Assembly (NCBI GenBank): GCA_027443745.1
Contig: DAIAZB010000030.1
Location: 1-64,000 of the forward strand
Source of the DNA: Thiomonas sp.
GTDB lineage: Bacteria; Pseudomonadota; Gammaproteobacteria; Burkholderiales; Burkholderiaceae
Direction: 5' to 3'
DNA length: 64,000 nt
In this document: piece by piece, positions 34,519 through 43,819 of the stretch
Layout of the letters: every line of letters begins with the position of its first letter
Numbering within the stretch: the stretch's first letter is position 1
The notes under the pieces: generated by a model
Seen by the model: only the letters and a program-made list of their open reading frames with translations
Told to the model about the DNA's origin: nothing
The model's database searches: none
Made by a program: the position numbers and the translations under genes

Positions 34519-36212
34519 CGCCTGAAGCGCTCCATCAGCTCGTCCAGACGGGTGAAACACTGGCCGTGGAATTCAAGAGCGAGGAGCGTTCGCCGCTCAA
34601 CGACCGCGAACTGGTCGAAACCATAGTCTGTTTGGCCAATCGCGCCGGCACCGAACCGTCTCATTTGTTGCTTGGCGTGGAGGACGACGGCCGCGTCACG
34701 GGTAGTCGTCCGCATCACGGCACCACGACCGACACCGCCAAACTCGCGGCACTGATCGCCAACCGCACGCGGCCCTCGCTGTCCGTGTACATCGAAGCCG
34801 TGGCCTTGGGCAGCAAAACGGTGCTGGTCATCGAAGTGCCGCCGCAGCGCCAACCCGTGTGCACGAGCGACGGTGTCTTCCTGCGCCGTGCCCTGGGCGG
34901 TGATGGCAAGCCCGCTTGCGTGCCCATGGACGGCTTTGCCGTGCAGTCTCTGCAAGCCGACCGCGGCCTGCTCGACCCGTCGGCGCAGATCGTCGCCGGC
35001 ATCCGCTGGGAAGATCTCGACCCCTTGGAGTTCGAACGCTTCCGCCGCAGCGTGCGCGAGCGCCGCGGGCGCAGTGATGAATCCTTGCTGGAACTACCCG
35101 ACTTGGAACTGGCCAAGGCACTCGGAGTAGTAGAAGCCAACGGCAGCGTGCGCGGTGTGCGTCTGGCCGGGTTATTGCTGTTCGGCAAGGAAGATGCTTT
35201 GCGCAAACATCTGCCGAGCCACGAAGTTGCCTTCCAAGTGCTGCGCGGCCTAGGCGTGGAGGTCAACGACTTCTTCCGTTGGCCGCTCTTGCGCGTGATA
35301 GAAGAGATCGAGACCCGCATCCGCGTCCGCAACCGTGAACAGGAGCTCATGGTGGGCTTGTTGCGGGTGGGCGTGCCGGATTATCCGGAGCGCGCGCTGC
35401 GCGAGGCGCTGGCCAATGCACTCATCCACCGTGACTACCAGCGCCTGGGCGCCGTGCACTTCCAGTGGCACGACGAACACATCGAAATCACCAGCCCCGG
35501 TGGCTTTCCCGAAGGCGTGCGGCTGGACAACTTGCTCGTCACCACGCCGCGCCCACGCAACCCGCTGCTGGCCGACGCTTTCAAACGCGCCGGCATCGTC
35601 GAGCGCACCGCACGTGGCATCGACACCATCTTTTACGAACAACTGCGCAATGGACGGCCCGCACCGTCCTACGCACGCAGCAACGAGGCGACCGTCAGCG
35701 TCGTCATTCCCGGTGGTGCGGCCAATCTCGACTTCGTGCAACTCCTGGTAACTGAGGCTCAAGGCGGTCGTGAGCTAAGGCTGGATGAGCTGCTTCTCCT
35801 CAACGCCTTGTGGCGCGAAGGCAACCTGGATACTGGCAACGCCGCCCGCCTCACCCAGAAACCCGAAACCGATGCCCGCGCGACGCTGCATCGCTTAGTC
35901 GAAGCGGGCCTCATCGAAGAGCGCGGCCAAAAGAAGGGCCGCACCTGGCACCTCTCGGCTGCCGCCTACCGGGCGCTCGGCGACAAAGCCGCCTATGTGC
36001 GCCAGCGCGGTTTCGAACCCCTGCAGCAGGTACAGATGGTGCTGCAGTACGTGGAAAAGCACGGGCGCATCACGCGCAAGGAGGCAGCGGAGTTGTGCCG
36101 GATCACCGGCCCTCAGGCCTATCGCCTGCTGGATCGACTTGCACAACAAGAGCTTGTCGAGCGTGAGGGCATGCGCGGTCGCGGCGTCGGCTATCGAAGG
36201 AAACCACGATGA
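34515..36212 (+). CDS. AlbA_2/RecG-like ATP-binding protein embedded in the RM operon
   Basis: The start ATG 34515 overlaps the hsdM stop. The 565-residue protein has an N-terminal AlbA_2 (Schlafen-type) domain (about 5-130: GETLAVEFKSE, ETIVCLANRAGTEPSHLLLGVEDDGRVTG), a central region, the HATPase_c_4 segment LREALANALIHRDYQRLGAVHF and GGFPEGVRLDNLL (about 300-345), and C-terminal winged helices (KHGRITRKEAAELCRITGPQAYRLLDRL). Such COG2865-type proteins are called RecG-like although they lack helicase motifs; they are frequent riders of type I RM loci. Probable role: regulation or nucleic-acid sensing. That is inference. Confidence 0.85.
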   Translation: MTPEALHQLVQTGETLAVEFKSEERSPLNDRELVETIVCLANRAGTEPSHLLLGVEDDGRVTGSRPHHGTTTDTAKLAALIANRTRPSLSVYIEAVALGSKTVLVIEVPPQRQPVCTSDGVFLRRALGGDGKPACVPMDGFAVQSLQADRGLLDPSAQIVAGIRWEDLDPLEFERFRRSVRERRGRSDESLLELPDLELAKALGVVEANGSVRGVRLAGLLLFGKEDALRKHLPSHEVAFQVLRGLGVEVNDFFRWPLLRVIEEIETRIRVRNREQELMVGLLRVGVPDYPERALREALANALIHRDYQRLGAVHFQWHDEHIEITSPGGFPEGVRLDNLLVTTPRPRNPLLADAFKRAGIVERTARGIDTIFYEQLRNGRPAPSYARSNEATVSVVIPGGAANLDFVQLLVTEAQGGRELRLDELLLLNALWREGNLDTGNAARLTQKPETDARATLHRLVEAGLIEERGQKKGRTWHLSAAAYRALGDKAAYVRQRGFEPLQQVQMVLQYVEKHGRITRKEAAELCRITGPQAYRLLDRLAQQELVEREGMRGRGVGYRRKPR

Positions 36213-36359
36213 ACACCGGAAATGCACGGAAATGCACGGGAAATGCACGCGTGCATTCATTTGCGCTCCGCGTGCGTTGGGAGACTCAAGCCGCCAAGCT
36301 TATCGGCCGGCTCGCGAAGCCGGTCCCCGCCATCACAGCCAACCTGAAGGGGCTTGGGT

Positions 36360-37667
36360 ATGGCGAGTGAGACTCGACCATTTGGCGATCTATTTGCTCA
36401 GCGGCCACAAAATGGACTCACTCGGCCCAAGGCCGTGCGTGGCGATGGAGTGAAGATGGTCAACATGGGTGAGCTCTTCGCTCATCCCCGAATCCGGAAC
36501 GCGCAAATGGACCGCGTTCCGCTGAGCAAATCCGAGTCCGAGAGGTTCCTGCTCTACGAAGGCGACCTGCTGTTCGCTAGGCAATCGTTGGTACTGGAGG
36601 GGGCTGGCAAGTGCTCGATATTCCTGAAGGACGACGAGGCAGTTACCTTTGAGTCGCACGTGACCCGCGTCAGGCTCGACCTTCGAAAGGCGGATCCAAT
36701 TTTTTACTTCTACTACTTTCAGTCGTATCACGGCCGATCTGCCATTCGTAGCATTGTTGAGCAGGGCGCAGGTGCGTCGGGAATTCGTGGAAGCGATCTC
36801 AAAACGCTGGATGTTCAGTGGCCACCGCTCCCCGAGCAACGCGCCATCGCCCACATCCTCGGCACGCTGGACGACAAGATTGAACTGCTGCGCAAGCAGA
36901 ACGAAACGCTTGAGGCGATGGCCCGGGCGCTGTTCAAGGACTGGTTCGTGGACTTCGGGCCGGTGCGGGCGAAGAAGGAAGGGCGCGAGCCCTACCTGCC
37001 GCGCGAGGTGTGGGATCTGTTCCCGGATAGGCTGGTGGAGTCGAAGTTGGGGGAGATTCCGGAGGGGTGGGAGATAGGGACGCTTGGAGATGTCGCGGAG
37101 CATCCCCGCCGAGGCATGCAGCCGAACAGCATTAAGCCGGAGACTGCCTACATCGCGTTGGAGCACATGCCAAAGCGGTGTATCGCACTCTCCGACTGGG
37201 GGATTGCCAACGGACTTGAAAGCAACAAGTTCGAATTCCGAAAGGGCGAGATTCTGTTCGGTAAGCTCCGGCCGTACTTTCACAAGGTCGGCATCGCACC
37301 ATTGGATGGCGTGTGCTCAACAGACATCGTGGTCGTGACGCCGCGAAGCGTTGACTGGTTCGGCTTTGTGCTAGCTCATGTGTCGAGTGACAACTTCGTC
37401 GAGTACACGAACGCCGGCTCGACCGGAACGAAGATGCCGCGGACCAGTTGGACTGACATGGCGCGCTACAACATCGCGGTGCCGCCGAAAATTGTCTCCC
37501 GATCATTCAGCCAGATGCTACGACCGTCCGTTGACCGCATCATCGCCGGTATTCATGAATCCCGTGCCCTCGGCGCCCTGCGGGACTCCCTGCTGCCCAA
37601 GCTCATCTCCGGGGATCTGCGCGTGAAGGACTCAGCGCTGGCATGGCCCGATGATGCGTTGGATTGA
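36360..37667 (+). CDS. hsdS: Type I restriction-modification specificity subunit
   Basis: ATG 36360 with AAGGGG upstream. The 435-residue protein has two target-recognition domains and two conserved spacer helices: TRD1 (about 15-155), central conserved LPEQRAIAHILGTLDDKIELLRKQNETLEAMARALFKDWFVDFGPVRAK (in parts), TRD2 (about 225-385, GWEIGTLGDVAEHPRRGMQ) and a final conserved helix ESRALGALRDSLLPKLISGDLRV. It determines the bipartite DNA site. One full-length copy only; no truncated hsdS cassette that would allow shuffling was seen even though a serine recombinase leads the operon. It follows a 147-base gap after the AlbA_2 gene. Confidence 0.93.
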   Translation: MASETRPFGDLFAQRPQNGLTRPKAVRGDGVKMVNMGELFAHPRIRNAQMDRVPLSKSESERFLLYEGDLLFARQSLVLEGAGKCSIFLKDDEAVTFESHVTRVRLDLRKADPIFYFYYFQSYHGRSAIRSIVEQGAGASGIRGSDLKTLDVQWPPLPEQRAIAHILGTLDDKIELLRKQNETLEAMARALFKDWFVDFGPVRAKKEGREPYLPREVWDLFPDRLVESKLGEIPEGWEIGTLGDVAEHPRRGMQPNSIKPETAYIALEHMPKRCIALSDWGIANGLESNKFEFRKGEILFGKLRPYFHKVGIAPLDGVCSTDIVVVTPRSVDWFGFVLAHVSSDNFVEYTNAGSTGTKMPRTSWTDMARYNIAVPPKIVSRSFSQMLRPSVDRIIAGIHESRALGALRDSLLPKLISGDLRVKDSALAWPDDALD

Positions 37668-37683
37668 ACTGGAGATACAGACC

Positions 37684-38391
37684 ATGATCAACCCGATTCT
37701 TGAACTCGGTGAGGCTCTGCGCAAACCCCGCTTCAGCTTCAACCAGGCATTGTTCCTTTTCGCGATACCGGTTGCCTTGTGGATGTTCGCCCAGTCTAGG
37801 CAACGAGATAAAGAAATCGTCAAGAACATCGTTGGCGTACAGCGTAGGCTTCGCGCACCAATCTCCGTCTTGACTCCTGCAGGCAGCCGCGCCGTCGTCG
37901 ACTTTGACGATTACGCGCAGCTGATCTTGTCCATTCCTTTGCCGGATCGGCATCCTCGGTACAAGGAATGCTTCGGAGCCGCCCGGCGTGCATTGCTGAT
38001 TGCCTGGACGGAAATTGCCTCCGGACAAGATGTAGCGCACGGCATCGAGCTTGGCCGTTTTTCGGCGTTCGCGGCGCTGGACGCGGCTATTGAGCACCAC
38101 CCCAACTACAAAAAGATTCCCGCCAACTTCACAGGCAAGGCTTGGGGCTTTACTGGCAGGTTACAGTCCTTCGTTGAAGGTGCCACGCCTGAAACGCTTT
38201 TCGCGCTCGCCAAAGCTTCTGGATACTTGACAACTGAGTTGCGGGATTCCGCCATCCTGGATCTCGCAGTCGCGCGTAATGTCACCGGACATTGCAAGGA
38301 GTACACGTCGACGACCAGGACGTTATCCGCAAGTGTGGATTTGCGTCCAATCCACCTGGCCTCAGCCATGATCAGCGTGCTGCATTCATGA
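37684..38391 (+). CDS. Membrane-anchored protein between hsdS and hsdR
   Basis: I choose ATG 37684, ten bases after GGAGA; an in-frame ATG at 37651 overlapping hsdS is also possible. The 235-residue product has one membrane helix near the N-terminus (about 22-38, ALFLFAIPVALWMFA) and a cytosolic helical domain (DKEIVKNIVGVQRRLRAP; LTTELRDSAILDLAVARNVTGHC). Its stop overlaps the hsdR start in ATGA. It is unrelated to known Hsd subunits. Candidate roles are membrane tethering of the restriction complex or an independent abortive-type component; neither is shown. Confidence 0.6.
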   Translation: MINPILELGEALRKPRFSFNQALFLFAIPVALWMFAQSRQRDKEIVKNIVGVQRRLRAPISVLTPAGSRAVVDFDDYAQLILSIPLPDRHPRYKECFGAARRALLIAWTEIASGQDVAHGIELGRFSAFAALDAAIEHHPNYKKIPANFTGKAWGFTGRLQSFVEGATPETLFALAKASGYLTTELRDSAILDLAVARNVTGHCKEYTSTTRTLSASVDLRPIHLASAMISVLHS

Positions 38392-41300
38392 TCGAAGCCG
38401 ACCTCGAAAACGCCTGTATCGCCTGGTTCCAGGAGCTCGGCTACGCCTACAAGGCCGGCCCGGACATCGCCCCGCGCGGCGCGGCGCCCGAGCGCAAGAA
38501 CTTCATCCAGGCCATCCTGCCCGGCAGGCTGCGCGACGCGCTTGAGCGCCTCAACCCCGGCCTGCCCGCCCCGACCATTGACGAAGCCTTTTCCCGCCTG
38601 GCCCAGTTCGCCGCCGGCTCGCTGATCGAGGGCAACCGTGAGCTGTACCACTGGATCCGCGACGGCGTGCCGGTGGAGATCGACACGCCCGACGGCAAAC
38701 GCAGCGCCCGTGCCCAGGTGGTGGACTGGAGCAACGCCGCCAACGACTGGCTGGTGGTCAACCAGTTCTCGGTCAAGGGCAAGCTGCCGGTGCGCCCGGA
38801 CATGGTGGTGTTCTTGAACGGCCTGCCGCTGGCGGTCATCGAACTCAAGAACCCCGCCGACCTGCAGGCCGATGTGCGCAAGGCCTACCAGCAGGTGCGC
38901 AACTACCAGGACGAGATCCCGCAACTGTTCGAGCCGACGGCGGTCAACGTCATCTCCGACGGCGGCCAGGCGCTGGTCGGCTCGATTACCACCGACTTCG
39001 ACCGTTACGCGCCCTGGCGCTACGCCGAGGGCATCGACCCCAAGGGCAAGCTCGAACTCGAAGTGCTGGTGCGCGGCCTGTTCCGGCAGGACACCTTCCT
39101 CACCTACCTGCGCCACTTCATCCTGTTCCAGCGCGACAGCGGCAAGACGCTCAAGATCGCTGCGGGCTATCACCAGATGCGCGGGACACTGCGGGCAGTG
39201 CAGCGCGCAAAGGAGGCTCTGCAGCACAAGGACGGCTTGGGCGGCACGGTCTGGTTCACCCAGGGCTCGGGCAAGAGCTTCCTGGCCGTGTTCTACGTGG
39301 CGATGCTGCAGCAGGCGCCCGAGTTCGAGAACCCGACCTTCGTCGTCGTCACCGACCGCAACGACCTCGACGGCCAGCTTTTCGAGACCTTCGACGCCGC
39401 CTACGACAAGCTGCAGACACAGCCGGTGCAGGTGGACAGCCACGACGACCTGCGCAAGCGGCTGGGCGCCCAGGTGGCCGGCGGCATCTTCTTCACCACC
39501 ATCCAGAAGTTCAAGCCCAAGGTCGCGGGCCAGCGCCTGGAGCCGATTTCGGGGCGCAAGAACATCGTCGTCATTTGCGACGAGGCCCACCGCACGCAGT
39601 ACGGCTTCAGGGCTGTGGTGGACACCAGGACGGGCATCACCCGTTACGGCCTGGCAACCCACCTGCGCGACGCCTTCCCCCACGCCGTGTTCATGGGCAT
39701 GACCGGCACGCCGACCTCGAAGGAGGACCGCGACACCGAGCGCGTGTTCGGCGACTACGTGGACATCTACGACGTGGCCGACTCGCAGGAGGACAAGACC
39801 ACCGTCCCGATCCTGTACGAGGCCCGCGTCATCGACCTGGCCTACAACGAGCAGGTGGACGCCGAACTCGATGCCGACCTGGATGCATTGCTGGAGGACG
39901 AGGACGACGCTCTCAAGCAAAAGGCCGTCTTGCGCCTGACCCGTCTGGAATCGGTCGCGATGGCCAACAACCGGCTGGGCCGGCTGGCCGGCGACCTGGT
40001 CCAGCACTGGGAGAAACGCCTGGAGTCGCTCGATGGCAAGGGCATGATCGTGGCGATTTCGCGCAAGGCTGCGGTGGCCCTTTATGACGAAATCGTCAAG
40101 CTGCGCCCCGAATGGCAGGACCCGGACATCACCCGGGGCGTCATCAAGGTAGTGATGACCAGCCCGGCCTCGGACCCGCCGGAGCTGCGCGTCCACGCCA
40201 CCAGCGCCGCGCAGAAGAAGCTGCTGGAACGCCGCCTGAAGGATCCTGACGATCCGCTCAAGCTCGTGATCGTGCGCGACATGTGGTTGACGGGCTTCGA
40301 CGCCCCATCGCTGCACACCCTGTACGTGGACAAGCCCATGCAGGGTCACGGCCTGATGCAGGCGATTGCCCGGGTCAACCGTGTCTGGCGCGACAAGCCG
40401 GGCGGCCTCGTGGTCGACTACATCGGCATCGGCCCGGAACTGCGCGCCGCAATCGCTCAATACACCAATCTGCGCGAGCACGCCGATCCGCCAGTCGATT
40501 TCATCGACAACGCCATCCCGCCCTTGGTCGACACGATGGACGTGCTGCGCGGCATGTTCCACGGCTTCGACTACTCGGGCTTCCGGCAGTCCGCGCAGGC
40601 GATGCTGGCGCTTCTGGCGCCGGCGATGGATCACATTGCGGGATTCGACCCTGCCGACGATGGTCATGGCCGCAACCGCGGCATCAAGCGTTACTTGGAC
40701 CAGACGGCCAGGCTCGCCCGGTTGCAGGCGCTCTGCGGCACACACCCCGAGGTGCTGGCCCTGCGCGAGGAGATTGCATTCTTCCTCGCCGTGCGGGTCT
40801 TGCTGACCAAGGCCAGCCGCACGGGCTCCGAGCAGGCGCGAACTGAGCGTGAGGCGGCGATGCGTCAGCTTGTCGCCAAGGGGGTCATCGTCGGGGAGGT
40901 GATCGACATCTATAGGAGTATGGGCCTGGACAAGCCCAACATTTCGGTGCTGGACGAGAAGTTCCTGGGCGAAATCGCCCAGGCACCGCAACGAAACCTT
41001 GCTGCCGAACTCCTGCAGCGCATCCTGGATGACGAGATCAAGGCGCGTGGCAAGCGCAATGTCACCCAGCAGGCTCTGTTCGCCAGCAAGCTTGAAGAGG
41101 CGGTGGCGCGCTATCGGGCCCGATCTCTGACGACCGTGCAGGTCATCGAGGAACTGCTTCGGATCGCGCACGAGATTGCCCAGGCCAAGCCTCCCGAGGG
41201 GATGTCGGAGGACGAGTACGCCTTCTACCAGGCCCTTGCGCAGAACGAATCAGCCTTGCACGTCATGGGAGAACCCGTGCTCAAGGCTTTGGCGCATGAA

Positions 41301-41495
41301 TTGACCGACAAGCTGCGCAAATCGGCAACCGTCGACTGGAACAAGCGCGAAAGCGCTCGTCAACGCATGCGCGTCCTAGTCAAGGTGTTGCTTGGCAAGT
41401 ACAGGTACCCACCGGACAAGCAATCCACAGCCATCGACAAGGTGATCGAGCAGGCTGAGTTATTCGCGGATGAATGGGCGATCGACAGTGAGTGA
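38388..41495 (+). CDS. hsdR: Type I restriction endonuclease subunit
   Basis: Start at ATG 38388 (MIEADLENACIAWFQELGYAY), coupled to the previous gene; 1035 residues, normal for HsdR. N-terminal PD-(D/E)XK nuclease: PDMVVFLNGLPLAVIELKNP with the E-x-K triplet. Two RecA-like motor domains follow: Walker A TQGSGKSFLA, DEAH box CDEAHRTQYGF, motif III MTGTPT, and motif V/VI region VRDMWLTGFDAPSLHTLYVDKPM ... QAIARVNRV. The C-terminal helical domain binds the methylase core. ATP-driven translocation followed by distant cleavage of unmodified DNA is the established role. The type I system appears complete. Confidence 0.95.
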   Translation: MIEADLENACIAWFQELGYAYKAGPDIAPRGAAPERKNFIQAILPGRLRDALERLNPGLPAPTIDEAFSRLAQFAAGSLIEGNRELYHWIRDGVPVEIDTPDGKRSARAQVVDWSNAANDWLVVNQFSVKGKLPVRPDMVVFLNGLPLAVIELKNPADLQADVRKAYQQVRNYQDEIPQLFEPTAVNVISDGGQALVGSITTDFDRYAPWRYAEGIDPKGKLELEVLVRGLFRQDTFLTYLRHFILFQRDSGKTLKIAAGYHQMRGTLRAVQRAKEALQHKDGLGGTVWFTQGSGKSFLAVFYVAMLQQAPEFENPTFVVVTDRNDLDGQLFETFDAAYDKLQTQPVQVDSHDDLRKRLGAQVAGGIFFTTIQKFKPKVAGQRLEPISGRKNIVVICDEAHRTQYGFRAVVDTRTGITRYGLATHLRDAFPHAVFMGMTGTPTSKEDRDTERVFGDYVDIYDVADSQEDKTTVPILYEARVIDLAYNEQVDAELDADLDALLEDEDDALKQKAVLRLTRLESVAMANNRLGRLAGDLVQHWEKRLESLDGKGMIVAISRKAAVALYDEIVKLRPEWQDPDITRGVIKVVMTSPASDPPELRVHATSAAQKKLLERRLKDPDDPLKLVIVRDMWLTGFDAPSLHTLYVDKPMQGHGLMQAIARVNRVWRDKPGGLVVDYIGIGPELRAAIAQYTNLREHADPPVDFIDNAIPPLVDTMDVLRGMFHGFDYSGFRQSAQAMLALLAPAMDHIAGFDPADDGHGRNRGIKRYLDQTARLARLQALCGTHPEVLALREEIAFFLAVRVLLTKASRTGSEQARTEREAAMRQLVAKGVIVGEVIDIYRSMGLDKPNISVLDEKFLGEIAQAPQRNLAAELLQRILDDEIKARGKRNVTQQALFASKLEEAVARYRARSLTTVQVIEELLRIAHEIAQAKPPEGMSEDEYAFYQALAQNESALHVMGEPVLKALAHELTDKLRKSATVDWNKRESARQRMRVLVKVLLGKYRYPPDKQSTAIDKVIEQAELFADEWAIDSE

Positions 41496-42237
41496 CCCGA
41501 AGCCGCTGGTGACGTACACCCTGACCGGGGTGCGAAAGGCTGTTGGACGCGGCGTCACCGATCCGGAGTTTGGGGACATAGCCGCGATCATCAAACAAGA
41601 CGGCCAGGAGTCGCGTGCACAAATCTATAGCGAATACGTGGCTGGACGACTTGCCGTCATGGTGGGGGTCACCGTCGCCGCTGGTGTTCTGGTCGTGCAC
41701 GCCGCCGGCGTTCGCTACGCCAGCCTCAAAGTCGCCGAGGTGGGCTTCGCTTTGGCGGACATCGAGCAAGAACACGTCGATGAAGTCGTCGCGCGGTATC
41801 CCGTCGAGGCCGCGAATCTGGCAGTGTTCGATGTCTGGATCGGCAATGGCGACCGTGCAGGCAATCTCCGCGCGAATCTCCGGGAGTCGACCGACAACCT
41901 GATCATTGGTCTGGACCATGGCGGCAGTCTGCTCAGCGCCGGAGAAAGCATCGACGCGGCACTGCAGCGAATGCGGCGCACGGATTTCCCGCGAGGACAC
42001 TTGTTTGCGGAGCGGCTCGACCGCCGACTGGCCGACGCAATGGTGGAGCGCATTGCGCGTCTCAGCGACGAGGCGATCCATGACGCCTGCGTGCTGGGCG
42101 AGACTCTGGGTTCCGTCATTCTGCCGGATCAGGCCGACCTGGCCGACGCCTTGGTCTGGCGGCGCGATCACTTGAAGGGCATCGTGTACCAGACGCTATT
42201 CCTTCCCGGGCAGGCCGTCCTGCAATGCCCATCTTGA
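41470..42237 (+). CDS. HipA-like kinase-domain protein
   Basis: Overlaps the end of hsdR (alternative GTG start 41488 within AGTGAGTGA). The 255-residue protein has an N-terminal beta-rich lobe (PLVTYTLTGVRKAVGRGVTD) and the motif FDVWIGNGDRAGNLRANL followed by LIIGLDHGGSLLSAG, which correspond to the catalytic-loop Asp/Asn and metal-binding Asp of HipA_2-type kinases. It lacks the full HipA length and has no HipB next to it. Position at the end of the restriction operon suggests either a rider or a toxin-like guard. Its 3' end overlaps the convergent GIY-YIG gene by 42 bases. Confidence 0.6.
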   Translation: MNGRSTVSDPKPLVTYTLTGVRKAVGRGVTDPEFGDIAAIIKQDGQESRAQIYSEYVAGRLAVMVGVTVAAGVLVVHAAGVRYASLKVAEVGFALADIEQEHVDEVVARYPVEAANLAVFDVWIGNGDRAGNLRANLRESTDNLIIGLDHGGSLLSAGESIDAALQRMRRTDFPRGHLFAERLDRRLADAMVERIARLSDEAIHDACVLGETLGSVILPDQADLADALVWRRDHLKGIVYQTLFLPGQAVLQCPS

Positions 42238-42504
42238 GGCCATCCAGCGCTTCTGCTCGGGCGTCAAACCCTTCATGGTGCGTTCGAGCTTGCTGGCCTC
42301 GGAGCGATTAGCGCAGACGGTGGCAGAAATCATCCGCTTCGGTCGGTTCAGCCGCGTAAACATGGCTCCCTTGCCGCTCGCATGCTTACGAAACCGCTCG
42401 GCAAGATCGGGTGTAATGCCTGTGTAGAGCCTGCCGTTTTCACATTCCAGCAGGTAGACGAACCACACAGGACTACTCGGTGCGCTCGCCACGAATGACC
42501 TCAT
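42196..42504 (-). CDS. GIY-YIG nuclease superfamily protein (UPF0213-like)
   Basis: A 102-residue single-domain GIY-YIG protein: WFVYLLECENGRLYTGITPDLAERFRKH carries the two signature triplets (VYL and YTG), Arg in ERFRKH, and the following KGAMFTRLNRPKRMI, SKLERTMKGLTPEQKRWMA with the conserved Glu in EASKLE. Family members are small nucleases of mostly unknown substrate. It overlaps the end of the upstream recombinase-like gene by 32 bases and may be the last gene of the recombinase operon. Confidence 0.88.
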   Translation of the reverse strand: MRSFVASAPSSPVWFVYLLECENGRLYTGITPDLAERFRKHASGKGAMFTRLNRPKRMISATVCANRSEASKLERTMKGLTPEQKRWMASRWALQDGLPGKE

Positions 42505-43804
42505 TGCGCGATTTCACGATCTCGGGATCGACCGTCATCTGAAGATCCCAAGGGAACGCTTGCTCGATGTAGGCGACCGTTCCCAAGCTCATCCCAGTGA
42601 TGCGACTGATGGCCCCGCGATCGGTGATGCCTGATCGGATCATGTTCGCAACCGCGGTCAACCGAAGCTTCTTCACCGGAACAACAACAAGTTTCCTGAC
42701 CTTCGCGTTCAGCATCCAAATGGTGTATGAGAAAATGGGGGCATCTTGATTCGTGCTGGTTGCGCCAACCGTTGGATGCACTCGCTGTAAAAACTTCGAC
42801 GTGAGCGTGTCCAGCTGTGTCCACTGGTCCGCGAACAGAGCTTCGAGTTGATCTTCGCGAAGTCTGAAGTTGGCAAAAGTAAGTTCGTGGCAGCGCGCAA
42901 TGGTTTGCCCCCAAAGCATCAGCATCAGCGCGGCCAGAACGACTTGATTGTCCTTATGTTCTACGACGCGACGCAGGATCTGCATCGCATCGGCTGCGCT
43001 CACCATAGCGTCTGATGGAGGTTTGCGTCGGATCCGCGGACGAACCAGGTGTTGCGTCAGGCGATACTTTCGCTTCACCTGCGTCAGGAACGTGTGCGCT
43101 CTCTCGCCGGCTTTGTTGTTGATCTGTGCAACGTACAGGTCGAGATGCTGTTGCGAAACCTCAGGCCAGAATTCCAAGCCTTGTTGCGCGAGAAACTCGC
43201 AGAAACGGCGCGCATCCGACTCGCGCCTCCGCACGGTCAACTCGCTGTACCGGTGGCCCCGCTCGATCTTGATGTCACGTTTGCGGCGCGTGCTGGCGGC
43301 AAACCATTGGATGGCCGCTTCGAAGTCGGCGGGAAGCGGTGTTTCCATGCGGGTCTGTGCGCGGTTGGGTGGTGGCGCAGGCCGGAGCATCGCTCCTGCG
43401 AATGCGGGCGCAACCGCGGCGCGCAGCGATGAGTCTCGATCAATACGGGCAAGCAACGCGGATACCGCATTCTTGCCGAATTCGATCACGAGTTTCTCCG
43501 CGTCCGATTCGCGCAAGGGCTCGGAAGCCGTAAGCGCGAGAATCTCCATCGCCATGCGAATACGCCGTCGATGAGCAACCGTCTTCACTTTGGATTTCTG
43601 GCGAAGCGGCGGAATGGCGCTTAGCATGGCTTGTGCGTGGCGGTGCTCCATCAATTGCCAGCACGTCTCGGGCAAATCGCCATGTACTCCTCCCGCGCAC
43701 GTCAGGCAGGTGTGCCGCAGGCCATCTCGTTGCGGATCCGCCGCGAACAGGCTGTCACACGCAGCACAGGGCCGCCGCCTGGATTTAATGGAGCGGAGCG
43801 GCAT
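42473..43804 (-). CDS. Zinc-ribbon, degenerate tyrosine-recombinase-like protein
   Basis: A 443-residue protein starting MPLRSIKSRRRPCAACDSLFAAD. An N-terminal CxxC...CxxC ribbon (C13, C16, and C33, C36 region) is followed by a basic helical segment, a core-binding-like domain (about 190-265: SELTVRRRESDARRFCEFLAQQGLEFWPEVSQQHLDLYVAQ in parts) and a C-terminal catalytic-like domain. LMLWGQTIARCHELTFANF aligns in style with the Arg-I box of tyrosine recombinases, but I see no clear HxxR box or nucleophilic Tyr; GMSLGTVAYIEQAF sits where they would be. It follows an XRE gene and an intact tyrosine recombinase and may be an accessory subunit. Confidence 0.6.
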   Translation of the reverse strand: MPLRSIKSRRRPCAACDSLFAADPQRDGLRHTCLTCAGGVHGDLPETCWQLMEHRHAQAMLSAIPPLRQKSKVKTVAHRRRIRMAMEILALTASEPLRESDAEKLVIEFGKNAVSALLARIDRDSSLRAAVAPAFAGAMLRPAPPPNRAQTRMETPLPADFEAAIQWFAASTRRKRDIKIERGHRYSELTVRRRESDARRFCEFLAQQGLEFWPEVSQQHLDLYVAQINNKAGERAHTFLTQVKRKYRLTQHLVRPRIRRKPPSDAMVSAADAMQILRRVVEHKDNQVVLAALMLMLWGQTIARCHELTFANFRLREDQLEALFADQWTQLDTLTSKFLQRVHPTVGATSTNQDAPIFSYTIWMLNAKVRKLVVVPVKKLRLTAVANMIRSGITDRGAISRITGMSLGTVAYIEQAFPWDLQMTVDPEIVKSRNEVIRGERTE

Positions 43805-43819
43805 CTACGTGTGCCCCAG

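Noticed and set aside
38106..41171. Very long open frame (over 1000 codons) on the minus strand across hsdR
   Set aside because: It is antisense to a fully conserved HsdR with all motifs; high GC at third positions produces such shadow frames. Its composition (Leu, Val, Arg, Gln, His) is that of antisense translation.
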